Assembly (NCBI RefSeq): GCF_000003195.3
Contig: NC_012871.2
Coordinates: forward strand, 13,929,039 to 13,993,038
Reading direction: 5' to 3'
DNA length: 64,000 nt
Source: Sorghum bicolor
Taxonomy: Eukaryota > Streptophyta > Magnoliopsida > Poales > Poaceae
Shown here piece after piece: positions 1 through 11,076 of this stretch (the stretch's first letter is position 1; each line of letters starts with the position of its first letter). The notes beneath the pieces were generated by a model. It saw only the letters and a list, made by a program, of their open reading frames with translations. It had not been told where the DNA came from and ran no database searches. Both the position numbers and the translations under genes were made by a program.

Positions 1-1
1 A

Positions 2-262
2 ATGGATGCTGTTGGCGGTGCCGCATCACTAGTTGGTTCCGGTGTTGGATTTGTGGGCACTGGCATTGGTGCTGGCATTGGCCTCGTTGGTTCAGGAATT
101 GGTGCTGGCGCTGGCCTTGTTGGCTCTGGTATTGGTGCTGTCGGCAGTGGCCTTGGTAAAGCCGGGAAGTTCATGGGCAGGACTGTGACAGGGCCTTTCA
201 GCATGTCCCGCAAGAACGGCAGCAGCTCCACTGCTCCCCAGCCTGATCAACCTTCGGCATAG
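2..262 (+). CDS. C-terminal end of a C2-domain-type (NTMC2/tricalbin-like) protein, 5' partial
   Basis: The reading frame is open from the window edge and ends at TAG 260-262, so this is the last exon of a gene lying mostly to the left. The ATG at position 2 is probably an internal methionine. The visible 86 residues hold about four near-repeats of an 11-residue Gly/Val/Ile unit (GSGIGAGxGLV). These are followed by a basic tail with GKFMGRTVTGPF and a Ser-rich end. I recall such a Gly-rich tail from the plant NTMC2 type-6 (At1g53590-like) membrane-tethering C2 proteins. No C2 domain is visible here, so the assignment rests on the tail alone. Another Gly-rich membrane-associated protein is possible. 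Confidence 0.5.
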   Translation: MDAVGGAASLVGSGVGFVGTGIGAGIGLVGSGIGAGAGLVGSGIGAVGSGLGKAGKFMGRTVTGPFSMSRKNGSSSTAPQPDQPSA

Positions 263-630
263 TCTGATGTACAGTGAAAGACAATTGTCATATTTGTGAC
301 AGGGTTACCATTCTACTGTGTAAACGTGCTATACCTAGGATATACGTAGTACTTCGTTTCTGTTTCAGTCAATGCCTGGTTATATGAAATATATGCTGAT
401 TTATTTTTGTCGTTGTATTGAAACGAGGAACTTTCATACTAGTAAAGATTGCTGTAAATTACATCAGTTTTCCTGACCTATGTAACTGCATGCTTCCTAT
501 ATTTCAGCCGCCTGATTATTTAGCGACGCTTAAACGACAATGTGGGCGTCTTCCTCCCCACGCGGGCCTTCTCTCTGGCGTGATAGTGAACATGGTGGTG
601 GTGGGTTTTCAGGGATCCCTAGATGCCTTA
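263..630. other. 3' UTR and intergenic sequence
   Basis: AT-rich sequence directly downstream of the stop codon at 262, most likely the 3' UTR of the partial gene and then spacer. I see no other gene here. Confidence 0.5.
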
Positions 631-746
631 GGGCCCGTTTGTTTGCAGCCTAGAATTGTTCTGGGTCTAGAACCATTCGATAAATTGTATTAGGCTGGAA
701 TTGTTCCGGGCCGTTCCAGGCCGGGAACGCTTAACCGAACGGGCCC
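631..746. mobile_element. Short Tourist-type MITE (PIF/Harbinger)
   Basis: The element starts GGGCCCGTTTG and ends CGAACGGGCCC, an 11-bp inverted pair. TTA flanks both sides (628-630 and 747-749), which is the 3-bp target duplication typical of PIF/Harbinger. It is 116 bp long and non-coding. Confidence 0.75.
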
Positions 747-749
747 TTA

Positions 750-1020
750 GAAAGGGAGGGGCCTGGGGATGACTGATTGAATAGGCGGTGATGGAGAGTG
801 AGGCAGTGGGGGAGTCACTGAGGGGTAGGGTAGGACAACCAGATGGCAAGTGTCGGTGAGGAGTCAACCGTGAGTTTGTGGGATTGGGATTAGGGGAGGG
901 CAGAGTCAACTTGGTGGTGGTGGACCGGTGGTTGGTGGATGGCGTAGCCGCAGTAGGGTTGCTAGCTGGGTCAACCATGGTCAGCGAGCTGCTTGCCGAG
1001 GCGGCGGTGGAGGTCTGCAG

Positions 1021-1065
<45 letters not shown>

Positions 1066-1559
1066 GAAGATGAATATTGCACGATCCAATTTGGAATGTC
1101 TGTTTCTCATCCAATGGCTGTGGCTGTGGTCATCGCCTGAAAGAAACAAAAAAGTTAGGCACCTAACAAATAACAATTCCCATATAGGTGTGCAGTCTGT
1201 GTTGAAGTAAAAGGAAAATCCACGATGCTCTAGTCTAGTATCAATCTATTGTTCATTGTACTAATTATGTTACTAATGTCCTTTGATTTATTTACCCTTG
1301 TTTATATTGTCAGTAGCATGAGAGCCTTTTTTTTATATATAACATGTAATCCTCAAAATGAGACAGTAGGCGGATCTAAAAACATATCCTAGGAGGGATT
1401 CCTCTTCCTTATTTTTTATATTTAGTCTCTCCTAAGCTATAGTGACTATAAATTTGTAGATAAGGTTTAGTGTAGAATTTTGGGGAAACACTTCACACCC
1501 TTTGGGTTGGGCGACTTATACACATGTGCACATGCACACAGTGTGTAGACAATATGTGA
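750..1559. other. Intergenic DNA with a (GA)n tract
   Basis: No gene is seen. The only distinct structure is an uninterrupted GA microsatellite of about 40 bp at 1023-1062. Frames crossing the tract give only Arg/Glu or Ser/Leu runs and are not credible proteins. Confidence 0.6.
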
Positions 1560-1891
1560 AGGGGACGGTCTCCACGTCAGCAATGGGCATGTTGACTCCC
1601 TGACAGTGTACTCTGATGCTAACTGGGCCGGCTGTCCATACTCTTGACGCTCCACTCAGGCTACTGTGTTTTCCTCGGTGTAAACCTCATGTCCTAGTTG
1701 TCAAAGTGATAGACCACTATGTCACGGTCGAGTGCTAAGGCCGAATACAGGGTTGTGGCATCAACTTGGCCTATATATATCCTTTCACTTAGGAGGGGCT
1801 CCATATATCCGGCGATGGTAGTGGGGACTCGAGCCGACTGACTGGGTGCTAGATTCATCCATATGCTTGGAAGTTCTAGAAGTCGAATACA
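1560..1891 (+). pseudogene. Relic of a Ty1/copia RNase H domain
   Basis: Translation gives SDANWAGCP at about 1612-1638. In another frame, at about 1705-1765, a TTMSRSSAKAEYR-like segment follows. Both are hallmarks of the copia RNase H region (SDADWAGC and SRSSAEAEYR in that order). Stops and frameshifts separate them. Neither LTR nor other pol domains are visible. The relic ends exactly where copy A of the large duplication begins (about 1892). Confidence 0.75.
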
Positions 1892-1894
1892 AAC

Positions 1895-2990
1895 ATTGCC
1901 TAAGAACCTATGATATTTGAAGGTCATCCTTGTATTTAAGCTTCTTTGTGAAGCTAATATGTGTGAATTTTAATACCACAGAGCATATAGCAGTTGCCTC
2001 TGTTTGTGTGGATGAATTGCTATGTGCATGCTTTTATCCAACGATCTGGTGGTGAGGATAAGTCATTGCTGGATGAATTGCTATGTGAATAGTCAGTCAG
2101 TTAGATAATTTGTGTTCTGTAGGTTGAGCAAAGAAGCAACTGCTGATACCACAGCTAGGCAGGCAACACTGCCTCTGCCATAACAACTGATTGTATTTTC
2201 GATGCGTCCTTGTATGTATACTGATTGTGTTTGGCTGCACCCGAGTGTTGACGATGAGCACTCCTAGTTCTGCTGGTCTGCATGTGGATGCATGCATGGT
2301 GATCGATATGGTAGTGTAGATGCATCAGTGATCTGTGAAGCATCTTGGTCCACGTAGTATGGCTGGTATTGTGATTGTGACCCTGGAGCCCTATCCTGCT
2401 ACGTGAGGTGTTGGTACTGTTGTGTTTAGTTTTGTGTCCTTGTTCCTGCATTTGAAACATCAGTACCTTGCAATATGTGTTGGCGTGGTAGCTGTTGAGT
2501 TCCTGCTGGTGGCACATCGATCCTAGCATTAGGTTGGAGCTGGGGTCTTATTGTGTGTTGTGTTTGTGAGCTCTTGGGTGTAACCTGTTTATCACTTGCA
2601 CACCAATTTAATTAAACTGATGTGCACGTTAGGGCTTGGTGGAGACTGATCCCTAGAGCGTTCCAGTCTTTGTGGCAGTGTGATCGTCCTTGCGATCTGT
2701 TCGTCATTTGTATTTTCGATTAAATTGGCAGTTTGTGCATATCTGCTGTCACTGCTTTGTGTATTTACCATATTAACCGAAACCAGGATTTGTTGCTGAG
2801 TCTTTTATCATTTCTTGCCTTCTAGGTATACCACAAAATTATTAAAATTTTTTGGAATAAATCATCAAATAAGTTAGGTTGAAGTTAAGTGCGAAGTGGG
2901 GGCTGGTTGGTAGCCTGCAAACCAGAAAACCCAAGCCTAGTTGCTAGAGAAGAAAAGCCTGCATGGTCTATTAAATATAGACTAAAAAAT
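1895..2990. other. Gene-free spacer of the duplicated block
   Basis: I cannot assign this stretch. The open frames here (up to 124 codons on the minus strand) have low-complexity His/Thr/Ser composition and no recognisable domain. The same sequence recurs at 44083-45178. Confidence 0.5.
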
Positions 2991-2991
2991 A

Positions 2992-3251
2992 CTCCCTCCA
3001 TCTCAAATTGTAAGTCATTCCAAGAATCTTGGAGAGTCAAACTTTCCTAAGTTTGACCAAATTTATATGATAAAATAATAATTATTATGATACAAACTAA
3101 GTATCATTAGATTCTTCCTTAATTATATTTTCATAGTATACTCACTTTATGTTACAAATCTTTGTATTTCTCTCTATAATTTTGGTCAAACGTGAAAATA
3201 CTTTGATTCTTCAAGATTTTTGGAACGACTTACAATTTGGGATGGAGGGAG
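2992..3251. mobile_element. Stowaway MITE (Tc1/mariner)
   Basis: The left end is CTCCCTCCATCTCAAATTG and the right end is CAATTTGGGATGGAGGGAG, an almost perfect inverted pair. A TA dinucleotide flanks each side (2990-2991 and 3252-3253). The 260-bp size and the CTCCCTCC terminus are typical of Stowaway. Confidence 0.9.
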
Positions 3252-3254
3252 TAA

Positions 3255-4930
3255 CTAATTACATAGATTGTGACTATTTTATAAGAAAAATCTTTTAAGC
3301 CTAATTAATTCATAATTTGATAATGTGATGCTAATCATGTGCTAACGACAGATTAATTAGGCTTCATAAATTTGTTTTGTGGAGTATTGTGGTCTTCTGT
3401 AATTTATTTTATTATTACTATCCAAATACTCAATGTGACACTCTATGTGACAGTCGATGTGACACCTAAAACTTTGCACTCTGGGTATAAACAAGACCAA
3501 AATATAGGCATCATTTTCAATCTGACCGCTGACTGTCCCCAACAATGCAACCTATACCCAAAATAGGCCCTCAACAATGCTTTACCTACTCAGAAACGCC
3601 TCCCAACAAATGACCTATTTTGCGTTCCGAATGACCACAAGGCGGGGTGGGAGGCGAGCAGCAGTGCTTGATGGGGACGTAGGCGGGCGACGCTCGACGG
3701 GGATGGATGCAGGCGGATGTGAGTTCCTCCTCGCCTGTGGCCGCCGAATCCAGTATGCTCCTCGCCTGCGACCGCTGGATCCAGGAGGGAGAGGCGCCAT
3801 GCTCGGCGGGGAGGAGCAGCGCCAGGGTAGGGAGGCAGAGGAGGGGCGGCGCCGGGTAGGGAGAGAGGAGGGGCAACGCTCGTGCGGGGAGAGAGAGAAG
3901 GAGGGGCGGTGCTCAGCAGGAATTTGGGTTCCCTGTTGGAGGAGGGTCATTTTGAGTGCTTTGCTTGTTCACTGTTCATGACCCAAAAGGCAGAAATGGG
4001 TCTCGGTTTGAGTGGGCTCCGTTGGAGATAGGAAAATAGCGTTGCTTACCATATGCATTGAGTACCATCTAGCTCGATCTCCAATGGCCACTGCCACATT
4101 GATGTGAATGTTTTGATGCATGGCGTGGCGGAACTTTATGTTGGCCGTTATTGGTGGCTGTCCCTGCAGTTGCGAACTAGGAAATAATATGTCAGTACTC
4201 TTGTTGTAAAGTTCCTTTGGTGGCCGGTTTCCACCTGAGAATGTTATTTTCCTGGCTGCAAATAGTGGGAACCTCCAAAATAGCATTTGTCGCGTCGTGG
4301 CTGAAAGTGTTTGCGAGAAGATCTCTATATTCCGGTTTTGAGTGTTGCTGTGCCAAAGGTCAGCAACCAATTTGGGCAATGGGTTTTGTAGGATTAGGAT
4401 TGGAAGGTTGAGATGGTCATGTATATTTGACCAAAAATGACACCATGGTTGGGACCAGATGCAAGTGTTTCCTTTGTGGATTTGGTTATGCAATTGCCAC
4501 TGAGGATGTCTTTGCGTGGGTGACCAGAATATCGATTTTGGTTCCTGATGCTTTGCCTTCTAGAAGATTTGTTCGCATAATATTTGGTTTTAAGGATATC
4601 ATTAAGAAACTTGGTTTTTTTTTGTGTGTGTGGCAATATTCCAAGAAGCATGTAGGATGAGGCTTTTGTTTATGCCGTGCAGGTCTCTGATACCCAGATC
4701 ACTATTTTTTTGGCTCACAGATGCCGTTCCCAGAGCAGAAAGCTTTAGGGGAGCTAGGATAGTGATCTTGGATACCTGCCGATGAGAAATGTCCGATGCT
4801 AAAGTTGATTTTCTCGACAGAGGATTTAAAGAAAAGAACGGTGGACATACAGTAGACGGGTATTGAGACTAGGATAGATTGGATAAAAAGAGTTGGCGAG
4901 AGTTACAGTTGCAAGCGAGTAACTAAAGTA
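3255..4930. other. Unassigned spacer with an IR segment and a GC-rich patch
   Basis: 3294-3370 contains an inverted pair, AAGCCTAATTAATT near the start and AATTAGGCTT near the end, probably a MITE fragment. 3600-3960 is a purine-rich, GC-rich patch that is open in several frames on both strands, as expected from composition alone. 3969-4493 on the minus strand is open for 174 codons with no domain I recognise. A possible foldback lies at 4679-4779. All of this is repeated in copy C. Confidence 0.45.
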
Positions 4931-7900
4931 GTAATTCTTATATATACAATGCCATTAATTTAGCCTATATTAGATCTTACGCATCACAATCCAAACCAAC
5001 ATAAATATGCACAATATGTTGTGTTTGATTATCTTGTACATGCAAAAATAAAGTAGAAAACTGCTACGGCCTGCGTGCAGGCACACAACTCCACCCGCAC
5101 ACCTTCTCTTTCCCGCGTGCATTCCCTTTTTCCTCGTGTGCTCCCTTGCAGCCTTATCATTCTACTGGCTCTGATGACGTCTATGTCACATCCGCTGCTG
5201 CCCTCGACCCCCTCTAGATCTGACATTTTTCCCTTATTCTTTAGTGGGTGCCCACTGCCCCGCCGCCTCGCCGTGGCGCGGTAGGGTCTTGTTGGAGCTT
5301 TGGGGCAGACTCCTTCTCCCCCACCCTCCAGCTGCTACCATGGCCATGGGCGCCTCCGTCCCGACTTTTCCCGGCTGCCTCCTATGCCACCGAAACCCTA
5401 ATTACCCCCTCCTCCTGTCATCCCTACCGTCTAGCTGACCTGCCTTCCCGAGCCCCTTCTAAACCTGTCGGAGTTGAGGAAGAAGAGAGGGAGAGTCGAA
5501 GAGAGAGAGCACTGAACCCACCACTGCCCAAACCCTAGTTGTTGTCGTCTTCTTCTTTGTCATCGCAAGCATGGTCAGGTGTGGATAAGTGGGAGCGGTC
5601 CGATTGTGAATGGACGATGGATCAGCATGTGCAGGATGTTGAATGAAATCCTGCACGCTCAGAAAGAAGCATTCCCAAATAAAGTAAGATTTGTTTTTGT
5701 TCATCTACATGTTCGGTTAAACTATAGAGGCGAAAATTCTTTTTTTATGAACCCCATCAATTTGTGCAAGTCTACATGTTTTTGTTCATCTACATTACCT
5801 AATACAATCAAATCTAGTTTACTAGCTAATGCAGCATTAGATTTGCTTTAAACACTCTACAAATCTGTATAAGGGGCTCTACGGACAACCGAATACGCCT
5901 AAACAACACTTCAAAAGCGCTATGAGCACCATATAAATCTATACAAGAGCCTATGCAGGCAACAAACACAGGTAAATTGAACTACAAATGCTAGGATATA
6001 GGCAACCGAACGCACCCGTACTACTCGGATTTCTCGTGCTTTGAACTTCATGTAGAAATATATAAATCGATAAAAAAAAAACCGTCACCACTAAGGCTGA
6101 TGTTACTAGCATTGACCAACAAGGAAAGCTAGCGAAGTCACAATCAACTGCAAATCAAGACACCATCTATCTCCACACATGCAAGATGCAGCAAACAAAT
6201 AGGTGACCATAAAAATATAACCTAAACAACAACGGTGGAATATATGCAAATTGTAAAACAGGTTGTCTTTGGAATGCAGTATCACCCCCTCCTGTGTTTT
6301 TACTGTGAAAATGGCCTGATTCCTTTGTTCCATAGGTCCGTAATACAGAATGAAACAGTGGAATATAATACTAAAAAAGACGATGCAAAGTGTGCAAAAT
6401 CAATCAATACCCACGTATCAAAATGCACTTGAGCTTCCGTACCTCAGAATAGAAACCATATGTTATGTTATTGGTATAATAACATGCTCACTTGGATATC
6501 AAGATTAAAAAAATGATAAAGGAGCTCAAGGTACAACATTCAGACAAAGCAACAAATCCCATATTGGTTCTGTTCTCCTGAAGATTCCTTCAACAATCAA
6601 GAATAAAAAACACTACTTGCACAAAAAAGAGTATTTCAACAAAAGAAATCAATGAAAGATGTAACATGTAGCAAATTAAAATTCAGAAATACCAAACATT
6701 GGACACATTAAATTTCATGCCATCTAAGCTAGAGATTCTGTTACCCTTCAACTTCTAAGCAGAACAATAGACAGCTCTCCAGGAGATTGATATCTAAGTG
6801 ATATAGGCATGCAAGTTGAATTTCACAAAACTGAAAATGGCTACACTGTAAAAACTTCTGCATAATATACATATAGAATAACACAGGGCAAGCTACAACC
6901 ATGAAACCTAAGGCAGCCTGACCGTTAAAAAACTTGTTTGTGTCATGCTTAGCCCAAAAGGTCCTCAAACTTCAAAAAACCAAAATAATATGTTCAAATA
7001 AGAACATGATCCTCTTTTGGGGGTTTCTTCCCCTAGTACTCTCTTTTCTTCTTAATGAAATGATACACAGCTCTCTGACATGTTTGAGGAAGAAAAGAGA
7101 GAACATGATCCAATCACCACATCTGCATAACTATTAAACTTTATCCTAGCTATTAACATAATCACAGAAATGTTAGAAAAAGAAAACTATCCAAAACACA
7201 CACGAATCCCATAAGCTCTGAACTAAAAGAGAAAGCTTAATGATGTATTATACCAACTTACCTATGAAAGAAAACTAGAACCCCAGTAGTTCAACCAGAT
7301 TAAGCAAACAACTTAATTCCTTTTGCATTTCCCTGCAGTGGATAACAATTACAAAAACAACTAACCGGATGATTACTTAGTTTTGTTGCATCCAGATATC
7401 AATTCAACAAACCAGGAACCAAATCATAAACATATCGACTAAAACAGAGCCTCTTCATTAAGCATATACAAATAACAACCTGCACAGAACCGAACTAATT
7501 ACAAATTTTCAAATACTGCATTATAAAGATCCATTTGTCATACAGTTGGAAATCTGCTGCACCAGTCGAATTGTTCATTCAAGCTTCATAACCATATTTC
7601 AACACCTGAACACTTGATGTAAAATGTTTTGGAAAAGACACTTATCTCAATGCCAAAGCAATTAAATTTGACTTCTCAACCATTTTTGACAACCACAACA
7701 CTAAGATATGGTCCTAGCCTCCTAGGCTCAAGGATAGCCTCTTTATTCTAACATGGATTATGGAACCATAGCAACCAAATACCATAAAAAAAGTTAAGCA
7801 CAACCTCCACATAACCTTTCTGAAGAAATACTACTTCCTCAGACTGCTGATATAATTCCATCTGGTCTTGTCCTAAGTCAAACCTGTTGAACTTTATCTA

Positions 7901-8800
7901 GCAATATTTACATAAATATATCTCAAACATAAAGACTTATAGATTACGAAAGTATTTGTTATTGTGAATCTAGTAGTGTGAACCTTATGTTGCCAATCTA
8001 AATAAAATGCTAGATATTAGTGGTCAAAGTTAAAAAAAAGTTCGACTTACGACAAGCATAGATGGACTTATGTTTATGATGGGAGGAAGTATATGCCAAC
8101 CAGCACTTTGACAAGAAAATAGATGAACTAAAACCAAAGTTCTATAAACATTTCACGGTGAGCAAGAAGGCCAGAAACGACAATATTTGCTTTTGCACAG
8201 ACTGCTGGAGGTATGAAGATGTGGTCAAAGATTTAGTTTCTTAAATCCGTTGAGTATGAATTGTAAGACATCAAATACATAATATAAGTACTTCATAAAC
8301 ACAACTTAAAGATATGCCATACAATAAGTTAACACTTAACCAGCTTCTCACAAGTTATACCGGTAAGAGCAGTGTGATCAGGGGTCTCCCCTTGCCATTT
8401 TGCATTCAAACCCTAGTACAACTTCTTATTGCAATGCCAGGGAGTGTCACCCCCCAGTGGTCAAGTTTATTTTAATATGTTAACAGTTATTTCCAAAAAA
8501 AGGTGCTGGTAAATGTCTTCCAGCAGACAAAGACACAAATCCTCCACATAATGCCATTACTTCCACACAGATTTAATTAATGCAATGAATTTCATGCCAC
8601 CTAAATTAGAGACTATTATGGTTACACTAAATTTTGCAAAGTGAAGGATACAGACATACTTCAATTGGGTCAACATCTGAAGCTCAAAATAAGCATGAAA
8701 ATTAGTTTTTGAAACTGAACATGGCTACAAACTAATCCTACAGATTCTGCAGATTGGCACAAAAACATACAAGCAATAAATCAGGCCTAACTACAGCTCT
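4931..8800. other. Downstream flank of the BBR/BPC gene
   Basis: AT-rich sequence with no convincing gene. Its importance is comparative: it is present almost unchanged in copy C (47119-50988) and in diverged form in copy D (about 59470-62740). A CT-rich, gene-like 5' leader remnant containing AAACCCTAA-type boxes lies at 5080-5580 and is absent from D. A degenerate Stowaway lies at 7831-8089. Confidence 0.55.
7831..8089. mobile_element. Degenerate Stowaway-like MITE
   Basis: The ends are CTACTTCCTCAGAC and GATGGGAGGAAG, flanked by TA on both sides. The internal stretch TCTTGTCCTAAGTCAAACC and its counterpart TTCGACTTACGACAAG form an inverted pair. The ends are worn compared with the young Stowaway at 2992. 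Present in A, C and D, so it predates the older duplication. Confidence 0.7.
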
Positions 8801-8806
8801 ACAACC

Positions 8807-8978
8807 AGTGGCGGATCCAGGATCACCGATTTAGGGTGGAGGGGGGGCACTTCTCTTTCTCCTCATCTTCCTCCATTTTTTCACTTCTTCATCCATGCAT
8901 AAAATTGTTGGGGACTCCATTTTCCGAGCAGGTGTAGGGGGCTCAACCTCCCCCAGCACCTACGCTGGATCCGACCTG
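8807..8978. mobile_element. Small hAT-like MITE just past the BBR stop codon
   Basis: Left end CAGTGGCGGATCCAGGA, right end GCTGGATCCG, flanked by CTACAAC(C) on both sides (8799-8806 and 8979-8986), close to the 8-bp duplication of hAT elements. It lies 40 bp beyond the BBR stop codon and may be inside its 3' UTR. The same insertion is found in copies B and C. Confidence 0.65.
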
Positions 8979-9018
8979 CTACAACCTACAAAGCGACAAA
9001 CATAGCATGCCTATTTCT

Positions 9019-10068
9019 TTACCTGATCGTTACAAACTTATTTGTACCATGCTTAGCCCAAAACGTCTTCAAGTTAATTGGATTAGCAAGGTTGTACCCT
9101 TCACCAGCCAGCTTCTCAAGCACCTTTTTGAATGCACCATGGCTCATCTTCCTTCCAGAAATACGTGCACCCCGGCGCTTTGTGCTCATTGGAAGTGGAT
9201 ACATAGATATAGAAGTTGTGCAGCATGCAGACTGCCAGCCACCTGCACCCCACCGGTAGCATTGCTGGGGAGATCCGGTGCACGAGCAGACTGGTGTTGG
9301 TATGTTGGCAAGGTCCAGCTCAATACCATTAATCACCATCCCCACAGTCTTCTTAGGTCCCCTCCTTCGGGGCGCATGCCCATTGGGTGCTCCATCCTCC
9401 ACTGGAACAGCAGCCTTCTTAGGCTTTTTAGGCTTTGGTGACTTAGGCTGCCGGTTCTGCTGCCGGCCCCGCTGCCTCTTTTTCACAGGTGGCCCGGTAC
9501 TAACTGCAGTGTGATCCTCTATCAGTGGAGGTGGCGCTTCCTCTTCCTTACATGGAGGAGGCTCCTGAAGCTGTGTCTCAAGCTGTGGTTGCATCATCTG
9601 GAGAGTATGCTGTGCATCTGATATCATCTCATAGCCAGTAGGATGGTGATGCACAATATGTCCACCATGCGCAGGATGGCCACCATAGCCTGGATGACCA
9701 ACATGTCCATCTGGCCCAATAGGGCGAGAATGAAGGACCCTCTGCTCACGGGGACGTTGGTGGTGGTGTGGCTGGTGCAACCAAGCTTCATTGCGTGAGA
9801 AGTCCATGTGAATAGGTTGCGACTCGGTGGGCATGCCACCAGAGGCTCGACCACCAGCGGGGCCACGGGAATGTAGCGAGTGCTGCATGTGGAGCTGGTG
9901 TGGGGCATTGTGGTGTCCATGGTGCTGCAAGAAGGCACCGTTCGGGAGCAGTGACTTTGTGTCCCGGTCAGGTGGCGCAGACGACATGAGCTGCAGGCCG
10001 AGGTTGCCTTTGACAGTGTCATAGAAGCCCCAATTCCGAATGCCTAGGCTGCCATCATCGTCGTCCAT
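9019..10068 (-). CDS. BBR/BPC GAGA-binding transcription factor, copy A
   Basis: A 349-residue single-exon protein of the plant-specific BARLEY B RECOMBINANT/BASIC PENTACYSTEINE family, nuclear proteins that bind GA/CT repeats. Residues 1-45 (MDDDDGSLGIRNWGFYD...) are the conserved N-terminus of group I members. Residues 50-145 are rich in His and Gly. Residues 195-218 are a Lys/Arg-rich nuclear localisation signal. Residues 250-349 form the DNA-binding domain with the five conserved cysteines at 261, 263, 270, 282 and 283, ending WAKHGTNKFVTIR. The start is set at MDDDD because the family begins there. The copy C gene at 51207-52256 appears to encode the identical protein. A complete MULE lies 566 bp upstream of this ATG in copy A only. 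Confidence 0.95.
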   Translation of the reverse strand: MDDDDGSLGIRNWGFYDTVKGNLGLQLMSSAPPDRDTKSLLPNGAFLQHHGHHNAPHQLHMQHSLHSRGPAGGRASGGMPTESQPIHMDFSRNEAWLHQPHHHQRPREQRVLHSRPIGPDGHVGHPGYGGHPAHGGHIVHHHPTGYEMISDAQHTLQMMQPQLETQLQEPPPCKEEEAPPPLIEDHTAVSTGPPVKKRQRGRQQNRQPKSPKPKKPKKAAVPVEDGAPNGHAPRRRGPKKTVGMVINGIELDLANIPTPVCSCTGSPQQCYRWGAGGWQSACCTTSISMYPLPMSTKRRGARISGRKMSHGAFKKVLEKLAGEGYNLANPINLKTFWAKHGTNKFVTIR

Positions 10069-10624
10069 CTCTGATTTGTCAGAACAGCAAATCCACCTTC
10101 AAAGACCGCAATAAGGAGCAGAAAAATCCAACCTTCTCGCGGTTCTGATCAGCTCATCTGCGGAATCAGCAATCCCTACACACACCCATTTTGACAATCA
10201 GACCAGACCATAAGAAGCAGGTCTAAAAATACAAAATCGCAGGACATTGTAACCAACCGCTCGTGGGGAGAGGAGAAGGGCATGGTCGGAGATCTCTGGG
10301 TGGACCCCACTTAGTTCTGGCGGGTGCGAAGGAAGGGCTGGACCTTCGGCGAACTAGAAGATAAGGGAGGACGCCGACAAAGGAGAAGACGAGGCAGGGG
10401 ATCGTCGGGGGAGGAGAAGGGAGTGGAATCCGCTCCCAGATCTCAGACGCACTAGCTTTCGGCGGAGAAGTGGAGGGGCTAGGGGAGAAGTGGAGGGGCG
10501 CCGGCGGCCACTGGAGGAGGAGATGGAGCGTCGGTGCTGGCAGGGGGTGCGGGTGCGAGCGGAGAAGTGCCTGCTCCGGCGGATCTGGGCGGAGGTCTGC
10601 CTCGTCGACTCGGGCTTCGATTCG
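10069..10624 (-). promoter_or_regulatory. Upstream region and probable 5' leader of BBR copy A
   Basis: Directly upstream of the BBR ATG. The stretch 10069-10250 is conserved in copies B and C, which suggests transcribed leader. 10260-10624 is GC-rich and purine-rich on the plus strand; it is present in C but missing from B. In copy A a MULE now separates this from the rest of the upstream sequence (15196 onward). No TATA box can be assigned with confidence. Confidence 0.4.
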
Positions 10625-10633
10625 CTTGGGAAG

Positions 10634-10838
10634 GAGAAATTGGCTGTTTTGCCAGCGCCAAGAGTGGGTTTCGCCCAAATGCCATTAAGTTTTTGGGCTT
10701 CGCCCGTTTGCCAGCGCCAACCATCGCTCTCCCGCTGAAATGCCCTGAGGTCCGAATTCACTGTTGAGGCCATATTTCTTACCCGTTTTACCCTTCTCCC
10801 TTTCCTCTTCAACTTTCACGGTCACGGACAGAGAACGG
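10634..10838 (+). repeat. Left terminal inverted repeat of the MULE
   Basis: Begins GAGAAATTGGCTGTTTTGCC and matches the reverse complement of 14982-15186 over 205 bp with no difference that I could see. It contains two copies of TTTGCCAGCGCCAA. The frames that run through it are not genes. Confidence 0.95.
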
Positions 10839-11076
10839 CGTTGACGCAAAAATATCCTCGCTCCCGTCCTCGAGCTGGCCCTTCCGTCCTTGGTTCCCGC
10901 CGCCGCCGGAGATCTCCCGCCAGACGCCGCCGCCGCCCGCAGAGCCCGTCAGTCCGCGCTAAGGTGAGCCTGGACCTTCGCATTGTGTGGATTGATTTGT
11001 GGATTTCGTGGGTAAAGTGTTTACCTAGGGTTTGTCTCGGGTTTGACAGGGGTGAGATGCAGTGACTCTACTTGCT

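Noticed and set aside
878..1210. Frames through the (GA)n tract
   Set aside because: They are driven by the microsatellite (Arg-Glu or Ser-Leu runs).
2155..2529. 124-codon frame on the minus strand
   Set aside because: His/Thr/Asn-rich without a recognisable motif. Conserved in copy C only because the whole block is recent.
3577..3981. Overlapping open frames in the GC-rich patch (both strands)
   Set aside because: Several frames are open at once with Arg/Gly or Pro/Ser composition, as expected from base composition; no domain or splice signal.
3969..4493. 174-codon minus-strand frame as a LINE or host gene
   Set aside because: I looked for zf-RVT, RT and endonuclease motifs and saw none; no splice context.
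10354..10812. Minus-strand 152-codon frame upstream of BBR
   Set aside because: Its N-terminal third is the left TIR of the MULE, and the same residues recur at the right TIR (15008 onward). It is a chance frame across the insertion joint.
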